Source: Minicystis rosea
GTDB lineage: Bacteria; Myxococcota_A; Polyangia; Polyangiales; Polyangiaceae
Reading direction: 5' to 3'
DNA: 64,000 nt
NCBI GenBank assembly: GCA_001931535.1
Contig: CP016211.1
Location: 6,183,573 to 6,247,572, forward strand
Positions within the stretch are counted from its first letter, which is position 1; each line of letters starts with the position of its first letter. Under the pieces are notes generated by a model. It made no database searches. It had not been told where the DNA came from and was given only the letters and a program-made list of their open reading frames with translations. The translations under genes and the position numbers were made by a program. Below, piece by piece: positions 54,479 to 64,000 of this stretch.

Positions 54479-56287
54479 TCACCCGATCTTCGCCACCACG
54501 TCCTTCGCCGAAGGCCCGCTCACCCGGTGCGCGTACACCTTCCCATCGGCGTGCGTCACCTCGATGAGGGCGCGATCCTCGCTCACCAGCGTCGCCTTCA
54601 CACTGGCAATCTTCTCTTCCTCTTTCGCCAGCGTGGCGTCCACCTGCGCGGGCGTGACGCTCGCGGCTTGCCAGAAGGCGGCCTCGTCGACAGGCAGCTC
54701 GGCCAATCGCTCGAGGACGAAGTCCTTCGGGAGCACCGACATGAGGGCGCCGGCGGGCGGGCCTTGGGGCTTGTCGAAGAAGATACGATAGATGGATTGG
54801 AAGGCCTGCGCCTGCGCGATGGGCGTGCGACGAGCGGTGTCGAACACCTTCGCTTGGAGGACGTCTTCCTTCCACTCGGCGTCCTTCACGGCGGCGGCGA
54901 GGGCTTGAAGGAAGCCGCGCTGGACCTGGGACAGCTCCTCGGCGCGGGCCGGCAGCTTCTCCTGCAGCGTGGTCTTCTCTTCTTCACGGGCGAAGTTCTC
55001 GAGCCAGAAGCGGGCCGATTTGGCGCGCTGGGCGAGGTGCGACTTCTCCGCGTCGGTGAGCGGAGAGCCCTTGCGCTTCTCCATCTCGGCGGCGAGATCG
55101 ACGTGCGGCATTTGCACGTAGGTGAGGACGAGCTGGAAGGGGGCTTCGAAGAAGTCGCCTTCACGGTGCGTCTCGCAGAGACGATAAAGCTCCTTCTCGT
55201 CGTCGCGGATCTTGGGATCGGTGAAGACACGCTTCTTCAAACGATCGAAGTCGTTGAAGAGCTTGACCACGAACTCCTCGTCGAGACAGCTCCGCTGGAG
55301 GTTCTGCGGGTTGGGCTCGAGCGGGAAATCGACGGGGCTCTGCGGCTGCGTGCGCAGGATGAGATACCGGAGCACCTCGGGCGCGAGGAAGTCGGCCATG
55401 TCGCGGGCCCAGGTGCCGACGCCCTTGGAGGAGCTCATCTTCTTCCCCTTCGAGAGGAAGAACTCGTAAGGGATGTTGAGCGGCGCCTTGCCACCGAAGA
55501 GGGCTTCGAAGCAGGCGTTGGCCACGTCGCGCGAGCCGCCCTTCGTGGTGTGGTCTTTCCCGGCGCCTTCGATGGTGACGCCGAGCGTGCGCCACTTGGC
55601 CACCCATTCGAGCTTCCACGGCATCTTCCCGTTGCCGTCGAAGGGAGACATCTTGCCGTGATGGCCGCAGCCCTTGGCCCACTTCACCAGGTGGGGGCGG
55701 CAGTGATACTCGACCTCTTTGCCGTCGTAGGCGACGACCTCGGTGGTGCCGATGCGCTTGCACACCTCGCAGATCACCTGGAACGGGTGCCATTGCTCGC
55801 CGCGGGTGCCTTGGCGGGCCGGGCCGGAGACCTCGTCGTAGATCTGCTTGATGCGCGCCGTGCCCTTGAGGATGGCGTCGATCGACTCGTTCATCTTCCC
55901 CGAGCGATAGAGATCGCGCAGGCGGTAGCGCTCGACCTCGACGCCGAGCTCGTCGAAGACGCCGTAGAACTCGATCATGAAGTGCTCGGCCATGTCGGGC
56001 GCGCTCGACCCGGGAGGCGGGGGCACGTTGCAGAGCGGCTGGCCGAGATACTGCACGAAGTGCTCGTCCTGCCCCTTCGGGATCTCGTCGAGCGGATCGT
56101 AGTCGTCGACGCCGTAGAGATAGCGGACGGGGATGTCGCGCGACTTGAGCGCGCGGAACACGGCGTCGTGCAGGATCACGCCGCGGAGCGCGCCCACGTG
56201 CACGCGGCCGGAGGGCGTCTTGGAGTCGTTGATGACGTGCGGGCGTGATCGATCGATGGAGGCGGCGAGGTCGGCGAACCAGAGCAT
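54479..56287 (-). CDS. lysK: Lysyl-tRNA synthetase, class I
   Basis: A 602-residue class I LysRS, the Rossmann-fold form common in archaea and a minority of bacteria, rather than the class II LysS form. The HIGH-like motif TPSGRVHVGALRG is at 24-36 and KMSSSKG at 283-289. Zinc-type cysteines lie in CEVCKR (173-178), with Cys196 and Cys207. The C-terminal half is the helical anticodon-binding region. It charges tRNA-Lys. It is divergent from the transhydrogenase gene. Confidence 0.95.
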   Translation of the reverse strand: MLWFADLAASIDRSRPHVINDSKTPSGRVHVGALRGVILHDAVFRALKSRDIPVRYLYGVDDYDPLDEIPKGQDEHFVQYLGQPLCNVPPPPGSSAPDMAEHFMIEFYGVFDELGVEVERYRLRDLYRSGKMNESIDAILKGTARIKQIYDEVSGPARQGTRGEQWHPFQVICEVCKRIGTTEVVAYDGKEVEYHCRPHLVKWAKGCGHHGKMSPFDGNGKMPWKLEWVAKWRTLGVTIEGAGKDHTTKGGSRDVANACFEALFGGKAPLNIPYEFFLSKGKKMSSSKGVGTWARDMADFLAPEVLRYLILRTQPQSPVDFPLEPNPQNLQRSCLDEEFVVKLFNDFDRLKKRVFTDPKIRDDEKELYRLCETHREGDFFEAPFQLVLTYVQMPHVDLAAEMEKRKGSPLTDAEKSHLAQRAKSARFWLENFAREEEKTTLQEKLPARAEELSQVQRGFLQALAAAVKDAEWKEDVLQAKVFDTARRTPIAQAQAFQSIYRIFFDKPQGPPAGALMSVLPKDFVLERLAELPVDEAAFWQAASVTPAQVDATLAKEEEKIASVKATLVSEDRALIEVTHADGKVYAHRVSGPSAKDVVAKIG

Positions 56288-56493
56288 GACGCCGGCAGCC
56301 TAGTGCCCCACGCCAAAAATCCAACGGATTTCTCGCGTGCGGCGCGTGCGCGGCGGCCACGTCCGCCCGCGGAGCCTCCGCCCGTGCGGCACCGCGCGCG
56401 TGGAGGTTCGCCCCGCGCCGGATGAGCCGCGCCCCACACGGACGAGCCCGACAGCACCTGACTTCGGGGCCGGGTTTTCGCTACGCTCGCGCC

Positions 56494-57983
56494 GTGCCCT
56501 ACGACTACGACCTCGTTGTGATCGGCTCCGGCCCCGCGGGCGAGAAGGGGGCCGCGCAGGCGGCATACTTCGGCAAACGCGTCGCCATCATCGAGAAGGC
56601 CAAGGCGCCCGGCGGCGCGGCCGTGCACACCGGCACCGTCCCGTCGAAGACGCTGCGTGAGACGGCGCTCTTCCTCTCGGGGCATCGCCAAGCCGAGCTC
56701 TACGGCATCCACGTCTCGCTCGACCGCAGCCTGGCCGTGCCCAAGCTCATGTCGCGCAAGGACAAGGTCGTCGAGAAAGAGGTCGAGCGCATCCACTGGA
56801 ACCTCGATCGACACGGCGTCGATTACCTCCACGGCGCCGCGCGGCTCATCGATCCGCACACCATCGAGATCACCGCGCCGAACGGCAATCGCCGCACCAT
56901 CTCGACCGAGCTCGTCCTCATCGCCACGGGGTCCGTCCCCTTCAATCCGCCCAACATCCCCTTCGACGATCCGGACATCGACGACAGCGACACCATCCTC
57001 CACGTCGATCGCGTCCCCGACAGCATGGTCGTCATCGGCGGCGGCGTGATCGGCTGCGAGTATGCGTCGATGTTCGCCGCGCTCGGGTCAAGGTGACGTT
57101 GATCGAGCCGCGCAACGAGCTGCTCAGCTTCCTCGACGCGGACATGAGCGAGGCGCTGCGTGTGGCCTTGATCCAGCACGGGATCGATGTGCGCCTCCAG
57201 ACCGGCGCGGGCCGGGTGGAGCGCGCGGGCTCGTACATCTCGGTGGAGCTCACGTACGCGAGCCCGGAGCACATCGGACGCGGCCCCGCGTTCAAGATGG
57301 CGGAGGACAAGGCCGGCGCGTCACGCGGCGAGATCGCGGTGGAGAAGGTCCTCTTCGCGGCCGGACGCAGCGGCGCCACGCAGGGGCTCGGGCTCGAAGA
57401 GGCGGGCGTGAAGCTGGGCAAGCGCGCGTACATCGAGGTCGACGCGGACTACCGCACCAGCGTGCCCACCATCTTCGCGGCCGGCGACGTCATCGGCTTC
57501 CCCGCCCTCGCCTCCACCTCGATGGAGCAAGCGCGCGTCGCGGTGTGCAACGCATTCGGCTTCACCTACAAAAGGCAGGTCAGCGCGCTCCTGCCTTATG
57601 GCATCTACACCATCCCCGAGATCTCGTGTGTCGGCCTCTCGGAAGAAGACGCCGTGGCCCGCGGGACGAACGTCGTGGTGGGCAAAGCCCTCTACAAGCA
57701 CAACGCGCGCGGCAACATCATCGGCGACTCCGATGGCATGGTGAAGCTCGTCTTCTGCAAGGACACGCGCAAGCTCCTCGGCGCGCACTGCATCGGCGAC
57801 CGAGCCACCGAGCTCGTGCACATCGGCCAGTCGATCATCATGCTCGGCGGCACCGTCGACACGCTCATCGACATGGTCTTCAACTATCCGACGCTGAGCG
57901 AATGCTACAAATACGCGGCCTACGACGCGCTCGGCCGCCTGGCGAAACCGAGCCACCAAACGGAAGAGGCCGACGGCAGTTGA
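56494..57983 (+). pseudogene. sthA: Soluble pyridine nucleotide transhydrogenase, split by a one-base frameshift
   Basis: Flavoprotein that equilibrates NADH and NADPH. The reading starts at GTG (56494) with VIGSGPAGEKGA, GGAAVHTGTVPSKTLRE (the redox Cys position is Ala, as the soluble transhydrogenases need no disulfide) and the second nucleotide-binding VVIGGGVIGCEYASMFAALG. The frame breaks just after a GGG run at 57085-57087, where one base is missing: the first frame stops at 57096, and the continuation (57093-57983) resumes directly with TLIEPRNELL. Restoring one G gives about 496 residues, a normal length. It may be a sequencing error, a true pseudogene, or a recoding site. Confidence 0.85.
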
Positions 57984-58252
57984 GGCCCGGGAAAGGGGCA
58001 AAGCCTCTTTCCCTCCACGGGCAAAGCTCATGCGGACGCGGCGCGATCGTGTGCCGCTCCGCTGGTAGCGCCGCAACGATGCTGCCATAGGAGCGCGGCA
58101 TCCTCTTTCGCTGGAGCGCTTGCGGCGCCACGACGTTCGCTCTGCCATCGAGCGCCGGCCGCTCGCCCTCGGCGGTGGGCCCCGATTGCGCTCTAGGACG
58201 TTCGACTCGATGTCCCCGCCGCCCGCGACATGCGGCGATGGGAGGCATCATC

Positions 58253-59134
58253 GTGCGAGCATCGAAGAGGATCGAGCAGGCGGCGCTGTGGATCGTTGCG
58301 AGCCTCGCGGCTTCCGCGCTGCCGGCGCGCGCTGCATGGGCGCAGCTACCGGACGACGACGAGATCGAGGCACCGCGAGCGAACGTGGCGCGCGCGCCGA
58401 TGCGTGTCGCGCAGCGGCCTCCTCCGCTCCTACCGCCGTCGGACGAGGTGTCGCCTTACGTCGATCGCGGGATCTTGCTCGACGCCGGTCAGGCGAGGAC
58501 GACGTTCGAGCTCGGCGCCAGCACGACGCCCATTCATTGCAGCACGCTCGACGCCTCGCTCGGCATGAGCCTCGGCCTCACCGATCGTCTCACCGTCGAC
58601 GGCTCGCTGGGCACGATTTCGCTCATGCCCGACGCGCGCTACCGCGACCCGCAGCTCGGCATGACGCTCGGGCTCGTCAAATCCGATCCGCTCGAGCTCG
58701 ACCTCTCCACGCGCGTCAGCTTCGGCTTCGGTAACGCGCCCACGGTCGCGGCCGTGGAGCCGGGCGCCGTCGCCGTCATGCGGATGGGCCACGTGCTGCG
58801 CTTCGATGCAGGGGCCTACATGCCCATTGGCCGCGGCGAAAACGCGAAGATCAGCATGCGCGTCCCCGTCAGCCTGGCCGTGCAGCTCGGGCCGTTCTTC
58901 CACGCCTCGGTCAGCTCGGGCGTCAACATGCCGGACCTGCGCGATCCCCAGGGAACGGCGAAGATCCCATTGGGCTTCGCGGTCGGCGCCACCGCGCCGC
59001 TCGGGAGCGGCGGCTTCGCGTTCGTCAGCCCCTCGATCACCTGGCCCAGCGTCGCCGAGATCGGCGCCCCCGAGCGGGGCGGCACGCGGCCGATGATCGT
59101 GGGAGCGACCATCGGCATCACCACACCACCTTGA
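58253..59134 (+). CDS. Exported outer-membrane beta-barrel-like protein
   Basis: A 293-residue exported protein. The signal ends LPARAAWA. A Pro/Arg-rich linker follows (about 35-80), then a beta-strand-rich barrel region. I chose the GTG at 58253 because GGGAGG stands seven bases upstream; an ATG at 58238 is also in frame. Repeated amphipathic strands (MTLGLVKSDPLELDLSTR; VRFDAG-type turns) suggest an outer-membrane protein, but no named family is certain. Confidence 0.65.
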   Translation: MRASKRIEQAALWIVASLAASALPARAAWAQLPDDDEIEAPRANVARAPMRVAQRPPPLLPPSDEVSPYVDRGILLDAGQARTTFELGASTTPIHCSTLDASLGMSLGLTDRLTVDGSLGTISLMPDARYRDPQLGMTLGLVKSDPLELDLSTRVSFGFGNAPTVAAVEPGAVAVMRMGHVLRFDAGAYMPIGRGENAKISMRVPVSLAVQLGPFFHASVSSGVNMPDLRDPQGTAKIPLGFAVGATAPLGSGGFAFVSPSITWPSVAEIGAPERGGTRPMIVGATIGITTPP

Positions 59135-59301
59135 GCCGATGACGCCCGGTCGTGCGCCAGATTGCGGATCGCCCCATGGCGCTCGCAATCGCGCGTCGAG
59201 CAAGCCGGTGTGCCCATGTCCACGACGATGGGCTCGCATGGATTCGGCATCTCGTGAATGCCGCTTCGCTCCGTCGATGCATCGAGAGACGCGTTGTCGA
59301 C

Positions 59302-59841
59302 TCATCTTGGGCGCGCATAGCGCGCACGACGTCGCCGCCGGCGCACGCTCGGAGGCCTTCGAAAGACGATGCTGATGCGCCCCGAGCGCTCGAGACAGGC
59401 GCGGTGCACCTCCTCGATGTGCTCGTGTCCGTGATCGCGCAGGGCCGCGCCGAGCTGCTCGCGGGTCACGCGTGCCTTCTTCATCGCGCGCTCGTCGGGC
59501 CGGCCATCCCGCACGATCTCACGCACGGGGCCATCGATGATCTGCGCGGCGCGCGGGCTGTGCCGGACGATCCACGCGACGAGCGCATCGATGGCGACCA
59601 TGGTGGTGAAGCCGATCAGGCCCGTCGTCAGGCTCGAATCGTTGCCCACGATCGTCTGGCGCATGGCCACCGAGACGAACAGGAGCAGCACGATCTCGTA
59701 CGTGGCGTTGCGCCCGAGCTCCTTCCTCCCCACCACACGAAAAGAGATGTGCACGAACGCATAAGCGACCGCGGCACGCATCACGGTCTCCAAAGGGTGA
59801 TGCTCCGGGCGCCACATGCGAGCGAAGTCGAGCGCATCCAT
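59302..59841 (-). CDS. DUF421 (YetF-like) membrane protein
   Basis: A 179-residue protein with three N-terminal helices (about 25-45, 53-70 and 77-98), including the conserved FRVVGRKELGR and TTGLIGFTTMVA stretches, then a cytosolic DUF421-type domain (VREIVRDGRPDERAMKKARVTREQLGAALRDHG). GGAGG lies six bases before the ATG at 59841. YetF-like proteins are linked to envelope stress and sporulation in Firmicutes; the role here is unknown. Confidence 0.85.
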   Translation of the reverse strand: MDALDFARMWRPEHHPLETVMRAAVAYAFVHISFRVVGRKELGRNATYEIVLLLFVSVAMRQTIVGNDSSLTTGLIGFTTMVAIDALVAWIVRHSPRAAQIIDGPVREIVRDGRPDERAMKKARVTREQLGAALRDHGHEHIEEVHRACLERSGRISIVFRRPPSVRRRRRRARYARPR

Positions 59842-60061
59842 GGCCCCTCCGCGCTTCAAACGAGGCCCCGACATCCGGCAGGATGCGTGGCGTGGGACGT
59901 CATCCCCTAAGGTCCCTGCACGCGCCGGCCCACTCTCCGCGGCGCGCGCAGGAACATCGAGCGAGCGCAGCCTCGCATGGCTGAGGCTCCGAGAGCGGGC
60001 TCGACCTCTGCGTCACGCGACCACGAGGATCCGAACCGTAGCCCCTCGGCAAAGCCCGCGC

Positions 60062-61078
60062 TCACAGCGGAGCACGTGTGACGCTCCACTCCTTCTCTTT
60101 CGCGGCGACCTTCTTCTCGACCTCGCCCATCGCCTTCTTCGGATCGGCGACCTTCATGCTCACCCTGCCCTCCTTGCCGCACTTCCCGGCGCGGCTGTAG
60201 ACGACGCCGCGGCGGCACGCGGCCTCGAAGAGCTCCTTGCCGTCGGTCACCGAGAACGCCGCGTCCCAACGGCCGAAGAGGCGCGCAGCGAGCGCGGTCC
60301 GGCGCCTGTTGGACACGTTCATGAGCGTCGGCTCGGCCATCTCGGCGAGCAGCTCCGGGTGCGCTTGATCGACGGCGTTGAGCAACAGGCCGGCGGCGAC
60401 TGCCAATTCGAAGACGCCTCCGTCCCATCCAACCGTCTTCGCCGGCGGCGCGGGCAGCGTGAGGCCATGCCGAGCCACGAGCCACGCGGCCGCGGCGCTG
60501 CACGCTCCCCGTCCGGCGCCGCCCTTGAGGCCCCGAAGCATGTGGCGCAGCGCCGCGCGCTCGTCCGCGAAGGCCGCCGCGAAGAGCTCGAAGACACGCG
60601 CCTCGCCGGCACCGCTCGAGAGGCCGTCGAGGCGCTCCGGGGGCGTGGCCGCGCGCGCGATCGGCTGGAGGCGCTCCAATGCGGCCGTGTCGGCGAACCA
60701 AAGCCACGACGCGACGTCGGAGATGTGCTCGCGACCGAGCATGTTCGTCAGCTCGACGAGGTGCGTCGCAGACACCGGCGTGAGCGACTCCGGCCGGATG
60801 GTCTCGTCGTAGTTACCGGCGCCGTGCTCGGCGACGAGGCGCAGGAAACACTCGGGCTGCTCCATGGCGGGCAGCGCCGCATGCATGACGCGCAGCACGG
60901 CCTCCCCCCGGCCATCGGCTTGGACACGCGCGCAGAGCTTGTGACGCGTATCCCAGATGCTCTCGCCGGGAGGCACGAGGGTGAGATCCCAGCGCTCGTG
61001 TGCCGCGACGAGGCCTTCGACGATCGCACGATCGTAGTCCTGCGGCAGGAACGCATCCACGATGGGAGTGATATCCAT
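60062..61078 (-). CDS. Hypothetical protein, mixed alpha/beta
   Basis: A 338-residue soluble protein with no recognised domain: MDITPIVDAFLPQDYDRAIVEGL, an ESIWDTRHK block near 39, helical repeats around 110-250 (ELTNMLGREHISDVASWLWFADTAALERLQP), and a basic tail (KKAMGEVEKKVAAKEKEW). No signal peptide. It is divergent from the M36 protease gene. The helical repeat character may indicate a scaffold. Confidence 0.55.
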   Translation of the reverse strand: MDITPIVDAFLPQDYDRAIVEGLVAAHERWDLTLVPPGESIWDTRHKLCARVQADGRGEAVLRVMHAALPAMEQPECFLRLVAEHGAGNYDETIRPESLTPVSATHLVELTNMLGREHISDVASWLWFADTAALERLQPIARAATPPERLDGLSSGAGEARVFELFAAAFADERAALRHMLRGLKGGAGRGACSAAAAWLVARHGLTLPAPPAKTVGWDGGVFELAVAAGLLLNAVDQAHPELLAEMAEPTLMNVSNRRRTALAARLFGRWDAAFSVTDGKELFEAACRRGVVYSRAGKCGKEGRVSMKVADPKKAMGEVEKKVAAKEKEWSVTRAPL

Positions 61079-61443
61079 GTGTCGGCGCTACCCACGTATC
61101 GGGCCGCGGACAAGAGACTCCTGCGCCCGACTCGGCACGTCGCGCGCGCAGCGCCGAGCGCACCGCGCTCTCGAGGGCCGGGCTTGGTCGGTGATCTCGA
61201 ACGAGATCCCTTCGCCTTTTGCGTCTCCGCGTCCTCGTGCCTTGATGTTGAAATCCGGATCTTCGAGCAGCCTCCACACGCGCGCTGCGCCCTCGATTCG
61301 TGATCTCGAACGGGGCTGCTCCCGAAAGCCCCAGCCGATGCCCGGGGCGTTCGTCGGCGTGACCACCATCGCCGGCGTTCCCGCGCTCCGCGGAAACGGC
61401 TAGGGTCGCGCCCCTCGTCCTTCCGCCTCAGAGGAGCACGCTC
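61079..61443. promoter_or_regulatory. Divergent promoter region of the M36 gene
   Basis: 365 bp with no supported gene. It contains a perfect dyad GATCTCG-AA-CGAGATC at 61191-61206 and a second half-site GTGATCTCGAACG near 61299, an arrangement typical of a regulator operator with two sites. Confidence 0.4.
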
Positions 61444-64000
61444 GTGAAGCGCTTCGGTCGTCTTCTTCCCCCGTTGGCGCTCGCCATCCTCGCGTCGAGC
61501 TCCGCGCACGCGCAGCACCGCGACAACTACGACGCGTCCTTCGATCGCACCGCGGTGGCGTCACCTTCGGGCAAGCTGTCGCTGCGCGCGCCCCACGCGG
61601 CGGCTGCGCGGCCTGCGCTGCCGGTCTTCGTTTCGGCCACCGATCCGATCCGCGGCGTGCCCACGTTCCTCTGGGCCGCGAAGGGCGCGTTCGTGCCGCC
61701 GTTCGCGTCGCCGCGCCCCGTCGACGCGGCGCGATCCCATCTCGGCCGGCTCGCGGGCCTCTACGATCTCCCGCGCACCGCGCTCGCGGCCGCGGTCGTG
61801 CGCGAGATCCACGACACCGGGCACGGCGGCGTGGTGGTGACGCTCGGCCAGCAGATCGATGGAGTCGAGGTCTTCCAAGAGAAGACCAAGCTCCTCATGA
61901 GACGGGGGAGCCTCGAGCTCGTCGCGGCCAGCGGCCACCTGCACGGCGCGGCGGTGGCGAGCACCAAGGCGGCGGCGCGCCGCTTCCCGCTGCCCATGGA
62001 TCGCGCGGTCGCCGTCGCGCTCGACAACCTGTACGGGCTCGGCATCGCCAAAGAGGCGCTCGCCGAGAGGCCGCGCGGCACGGATGGATATCGCCGCTTC
62101 GATCTCGACCCCGGCGCGCCCCTCCGCTTCACCCGCCCTTCGCGCGTGAAGAAGGTCTATTTCCCGATCGCCGATCGCCTCGTCCCCGGCTACTACCTCG
62201 AGCTCTTCACCAAGCTCCCCGGTCAAAAGGCATCTCCCGACGTCCACGCTTACGTCATCGGCGCGGAGGACGGCCGGATCCTCTATCGAGCGAACCTCAA
62301 GGCCCATGAGGCCTTCCAATATCGAGTCTGGGCCGAGACCACCGGCAACCAGCGCCCGCTCGACGGCCCCATCGAAGATTGGACGCCGCACCCCACGGGC
62401 ACGCCGGACGGCAGCTATCCGAGCTACATCCCGCCCGTCCTCGTCTCGATGGAAGGGTTCAACACGAACCCCGACAAGAAGGCCGATCCCTGGCTCGCCG
62501 CGAACGCCACGGAGACGCGGGGAAACAACGTCGATGCGTATACCGACGACGACGATCCCGACGGCTTCGGGCCCGGCGACATCCGCGCTTCCCTCACGGG
62601 GCCGCTCTCGTTCGATCGGGTCTTCGACACGAGCCTCTCGCCGATTGCCAACGACGAGCAGCGCATGGCCTCGGTGGCGCAGCTCTTCTACACCACCAAC
62701 TGGCTCCATGATTATTGGTACGACTCGGGCTTCGACGAGGCGGCCGGCAATGCCCAGCAAAATAACTTCGGCCGAGGCGGCGCGGGCGGCGACCGGCTCA
62801 TCGCCCAAGCGCAGGACGGCGCGCTCCTCGGCAACCTCGACAACGCCAACATGGCCACGCCGGCCGACGGCGAGTCGCCGCAGATGCAAATGTATCTGTG
62901 GAGCGGGCCCGAGACGCGCTCGTTCGGCGTCGAGCCTTTGAACCAAAGCCTCGAGTCGGGCTCGGCCTCGTTCGGCCCGGCGAACTTCGACGTCACGGGC
63001 ACGCTCATCCTGGCCGACGACGGTGTCGCTCCCAAGACCAATGCCTGCGAGCCGATCGTCAACGACGTCTCCGGCAAGATCGCGCTCATCGATCGCGGGT
63101 CGTGCAGCTTCCAGGAGAAGGTGCAAGCCGCGGAGGCCGCAGGCGCCATCGGGGTGGTGATTGCCAGTCACGTGGGCGGCCCGCCGCCGTCGATGCCCGG
63201 TGACGATGCGAGCAGCGTCACGATCCCCGTACTCTCCGTGACGCTCGCCGACGGCAATGCCCTCAAGGTCGCGCTCGCGTCGGGGCCGGTGACGGTGCAC
63301 CTCACGCGCGTGGTGGCGCCCGCGGTCGATGGCTCGATCGACAACCCGGTGGTTGCGCACGAGTGGGGCCATTACCTGCATCACCGCCTCGTCGACTGCG
63401 CACTGCTCCAGTGCGGCGGCGAGAGCGAGGGCTGGGGTGATTTCATCTCACTCACGCTGATGCTGCGCCCGGGCGACAACCTGAACGGCAGCTACGCCGA
63501 CACCGTGTATGCCACCGTGGCCACGCCCAACGCGGCCTATTTCGGCACGCGGCGCGCGCCGTACAGCGTCGATCACACGAAGAACGCTTTCACGTTCACC
63601 CACATCACCGACGATGTGCCTTTGCCGGACACCGCGCCGCTCAACGATTGGGGCGGGCCCAACTCGGAGGAGCACAACACCGGAGAGATCTGGGGCGCCA
63701 TGCTCCATGAAGCCTACGTGGCGCTGCTCCACGAGAGCGAGGCGCAGAGCCCGCGCTACACCTTCGAAGAGGCGCGGCGGCGCATGGCCGATTACGTCGT
63801 CGCCGGGTTGAAGCTCGCGCCGCGGGAGCCGACCTTCACCGAGCAGCGGGACGCGATCCTGGCCGCGGCGCTGGCCGCCGATCCGGCGGACGCGTTGCTC
63901 ATCGCGGGCGGCTTCGCCAAGCGCGGCGCCGGCTCGTGCGCGGCGTCGCCGGAGAAGGACACCAACGACAACAGCGGCGTGGTGGAGAGCTTCGTCGTCG
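61444..64000 (+). CDS. M36 (fungalysin-like) metalloprotease, 3' end cut by the window
   Basis: At least 852 residues, truncated by the window edge. A signal peptide (about 1-24, ending AHA) is followed by an FTP-type propeptide region (about 60-250). The M36 catalytic part has HEWGHYLHHR (His at about 639, Glu next to it) and the third-ligand region CGGESEGWGDF. A PA (protease-associated) insert lies at about 515-600: ACEPIVNDVSGKIALIDRGSCSFQEK. It starts at GTG with GAGGAG upstream. This should be a secreted protease, a predatory or nutrient role being typical in myxobacteria. Confidence 0.93.
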   Translation, partial: MKRFGRLLPPLALAILASSSAHAQHRDNYDASFDRTAVASPSGKLSLRAPHAAAARPALPVFVSATDPIRGVPTFLWAAKGAFVPPFASPRPVDAARSHLGRLAGLYDLPRTALAAAVVREIHDTGHGGVVVTLGQQIDGVEVFQEKTKLLMRRGSLELVAASGHLHGAAVASTKAAARRFPLPMDRAVAVALDNLYGLGIAKEALAERPRGTDGYRRFDLDPGAPLRFTRPSRVKKVYFPIADRLVPGYYLELFTKLPGQKASPDVHAYVIGAEDGRILYRANLKAHEAFQYRVWAETTGNQRPLDGPIEDWTPHPTGTPDGSYPSYIPPVLVSMEGFNTNPDKKADPWLAANATETRGNNVDAYTDDDDPDGFGPGDIRASLTGPLSFDRVFDTSLSPIANDEQRMASVAQLFYTTNWLHDYWYDSGFDEAAGNAQQNNFGRGGAGGDRLIAQAQDGALLGNLDNANMATPADGESPQMQMYLWSGPETRSFGVEPLNQSLESGSASFGPANFDVTGTLILADDGVAPKTNACEPIVNDVSGKIALIDRGSCSFQEKVQAAEAAGAIGVVIASHVGGPPPSMPGDDASSVTIPVLSVTLADGNALKVALASGPVTVHLTRVVAPAVDGSIDNPVVAHEWGHYLHHRLVDCALLQCGGESEGWGDFISLTLMLRPGDNLNGSYADTVYATVATPNAAYFGTRRAPYSVDHTKNAFTFTHITDDVPLPDTAPLNDWGGPNSEEHNTGEIWGAMLHEAYVALLHESEAQSPRYTFEEARRRMADYVVAGLKLAPREPTFTEQRDAILAAALAADPADALLIAGGFAKRGAGSCAASPEKDTNDNSGVVESFVV

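Noticed and set aside
54446..56248. A 600-codon frame antisense to lysyl-tRNA synthetase
   Set aside because: It mirrors a highly conserved gene on the other strand, is rich in Arg/Leu/Glu as expected of antisense GC-rich frames, and resembles no family.
56494..57983. Two separate genes (an oxidoreductase N-terminal and a C-terminal protein)
   Set aside because: The halves match one transhydrogenase continuously across a one-base gap, so one broken gene is the better reading.
61561..63384. A 607-codon frame antisense to the M36 protease
   Set aside because: Shadow of the protease gene; no start signal and Arg-rich composition.

Overview
The window is GC-rich DNA with long open frames, many GTG starts and purine-rich ribosome binding sites. 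It looks like the chromosome of a myxobacterium (Myxococcota, most likely Polyangiales/Sorangiineae). The assignment rests on a DUF2169 protein, a eukaryote-like Ser/Thr kinase followed by a periplasmic TPR-like protein, Cys-rich and MopE-like lipoproteins, V4R proteins, an NtrC-type regulator and a serine-palmitoyltransferase-like enzyme. I did not find rRNA, tRNA or a CRISPR array. Gene starts were chosen from ribosome binding sites and family lengths, so several are shorter than the longest possible frame.

Layout. 1-12 kb: P1 aminopeptidase, DUF2169 protein, a galactose-oxidase-like copper enzyme, a DMT exporter coupled to a quinone oxidoreductase, an ATP-grasp enzyme, a membrane-anchored alpha/beta hydrolase, and a tightly coupled four-gene V4R operon. 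12-23.6 kb: envelope proteins, mutM, a tetraheme cytochrome lipoprotein, a kinase/TPR pair and a GMC oxidoreductase; a 21/22-bp tandem array lies at 13.6-13.9 kb. 23.8-35.4 kb: a hybrid histidine kinase, the lipid A cluster skp-lpxD-fabZ-lpxA, a Cys-rich lipoprotein next to a 3 x 56 bp hairpin array, a KBL/SPT enzyme divergent from a sigma-54 activator, and a lipoprotein.

35.7-40.5 kb is a mobile block: two apparently identical IS701-family copies in direct orientation flank one IS1182-like element, with CTAG target duplications.

40.8-49.6 kb is the most interesting part. It is a same-strand island with a LOG/SLOG-like nucleotide-binding protein, a CHAT-fold protein that lacks both catalytic residues, an active-looking CHAT protease coupled to it by a 4-bp overlap, a 104-residue orphan protein, a cytosolic metzincin-type zinc protease, a calcineurin-like phosphoesterase, and a cytosolic gluzincin-type zinc protease. 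A conserved 41-bp promoter-like element precedes both the pseudo-CHAT gene and the distal gluzincin gene, which suggests two co-controlled transcripts. I propose this as a candidate undescribed caspase-like/metalloprotease conflict or regulated-proteolysis system; its function is inference.

49.7-64 kb returns to mixed chromosomal genes: a SnoaL-FAD oxidase fusion, a DUF2892 protein, a lectin-domain lipoprotein, class I lysyl-tRNA synthetase, a soluble transhydrogenase gene interrupted by a one-base frameshift, envelope proteins, a DUF421 protein, and an M36 metalloprotease that runs off the right edge.
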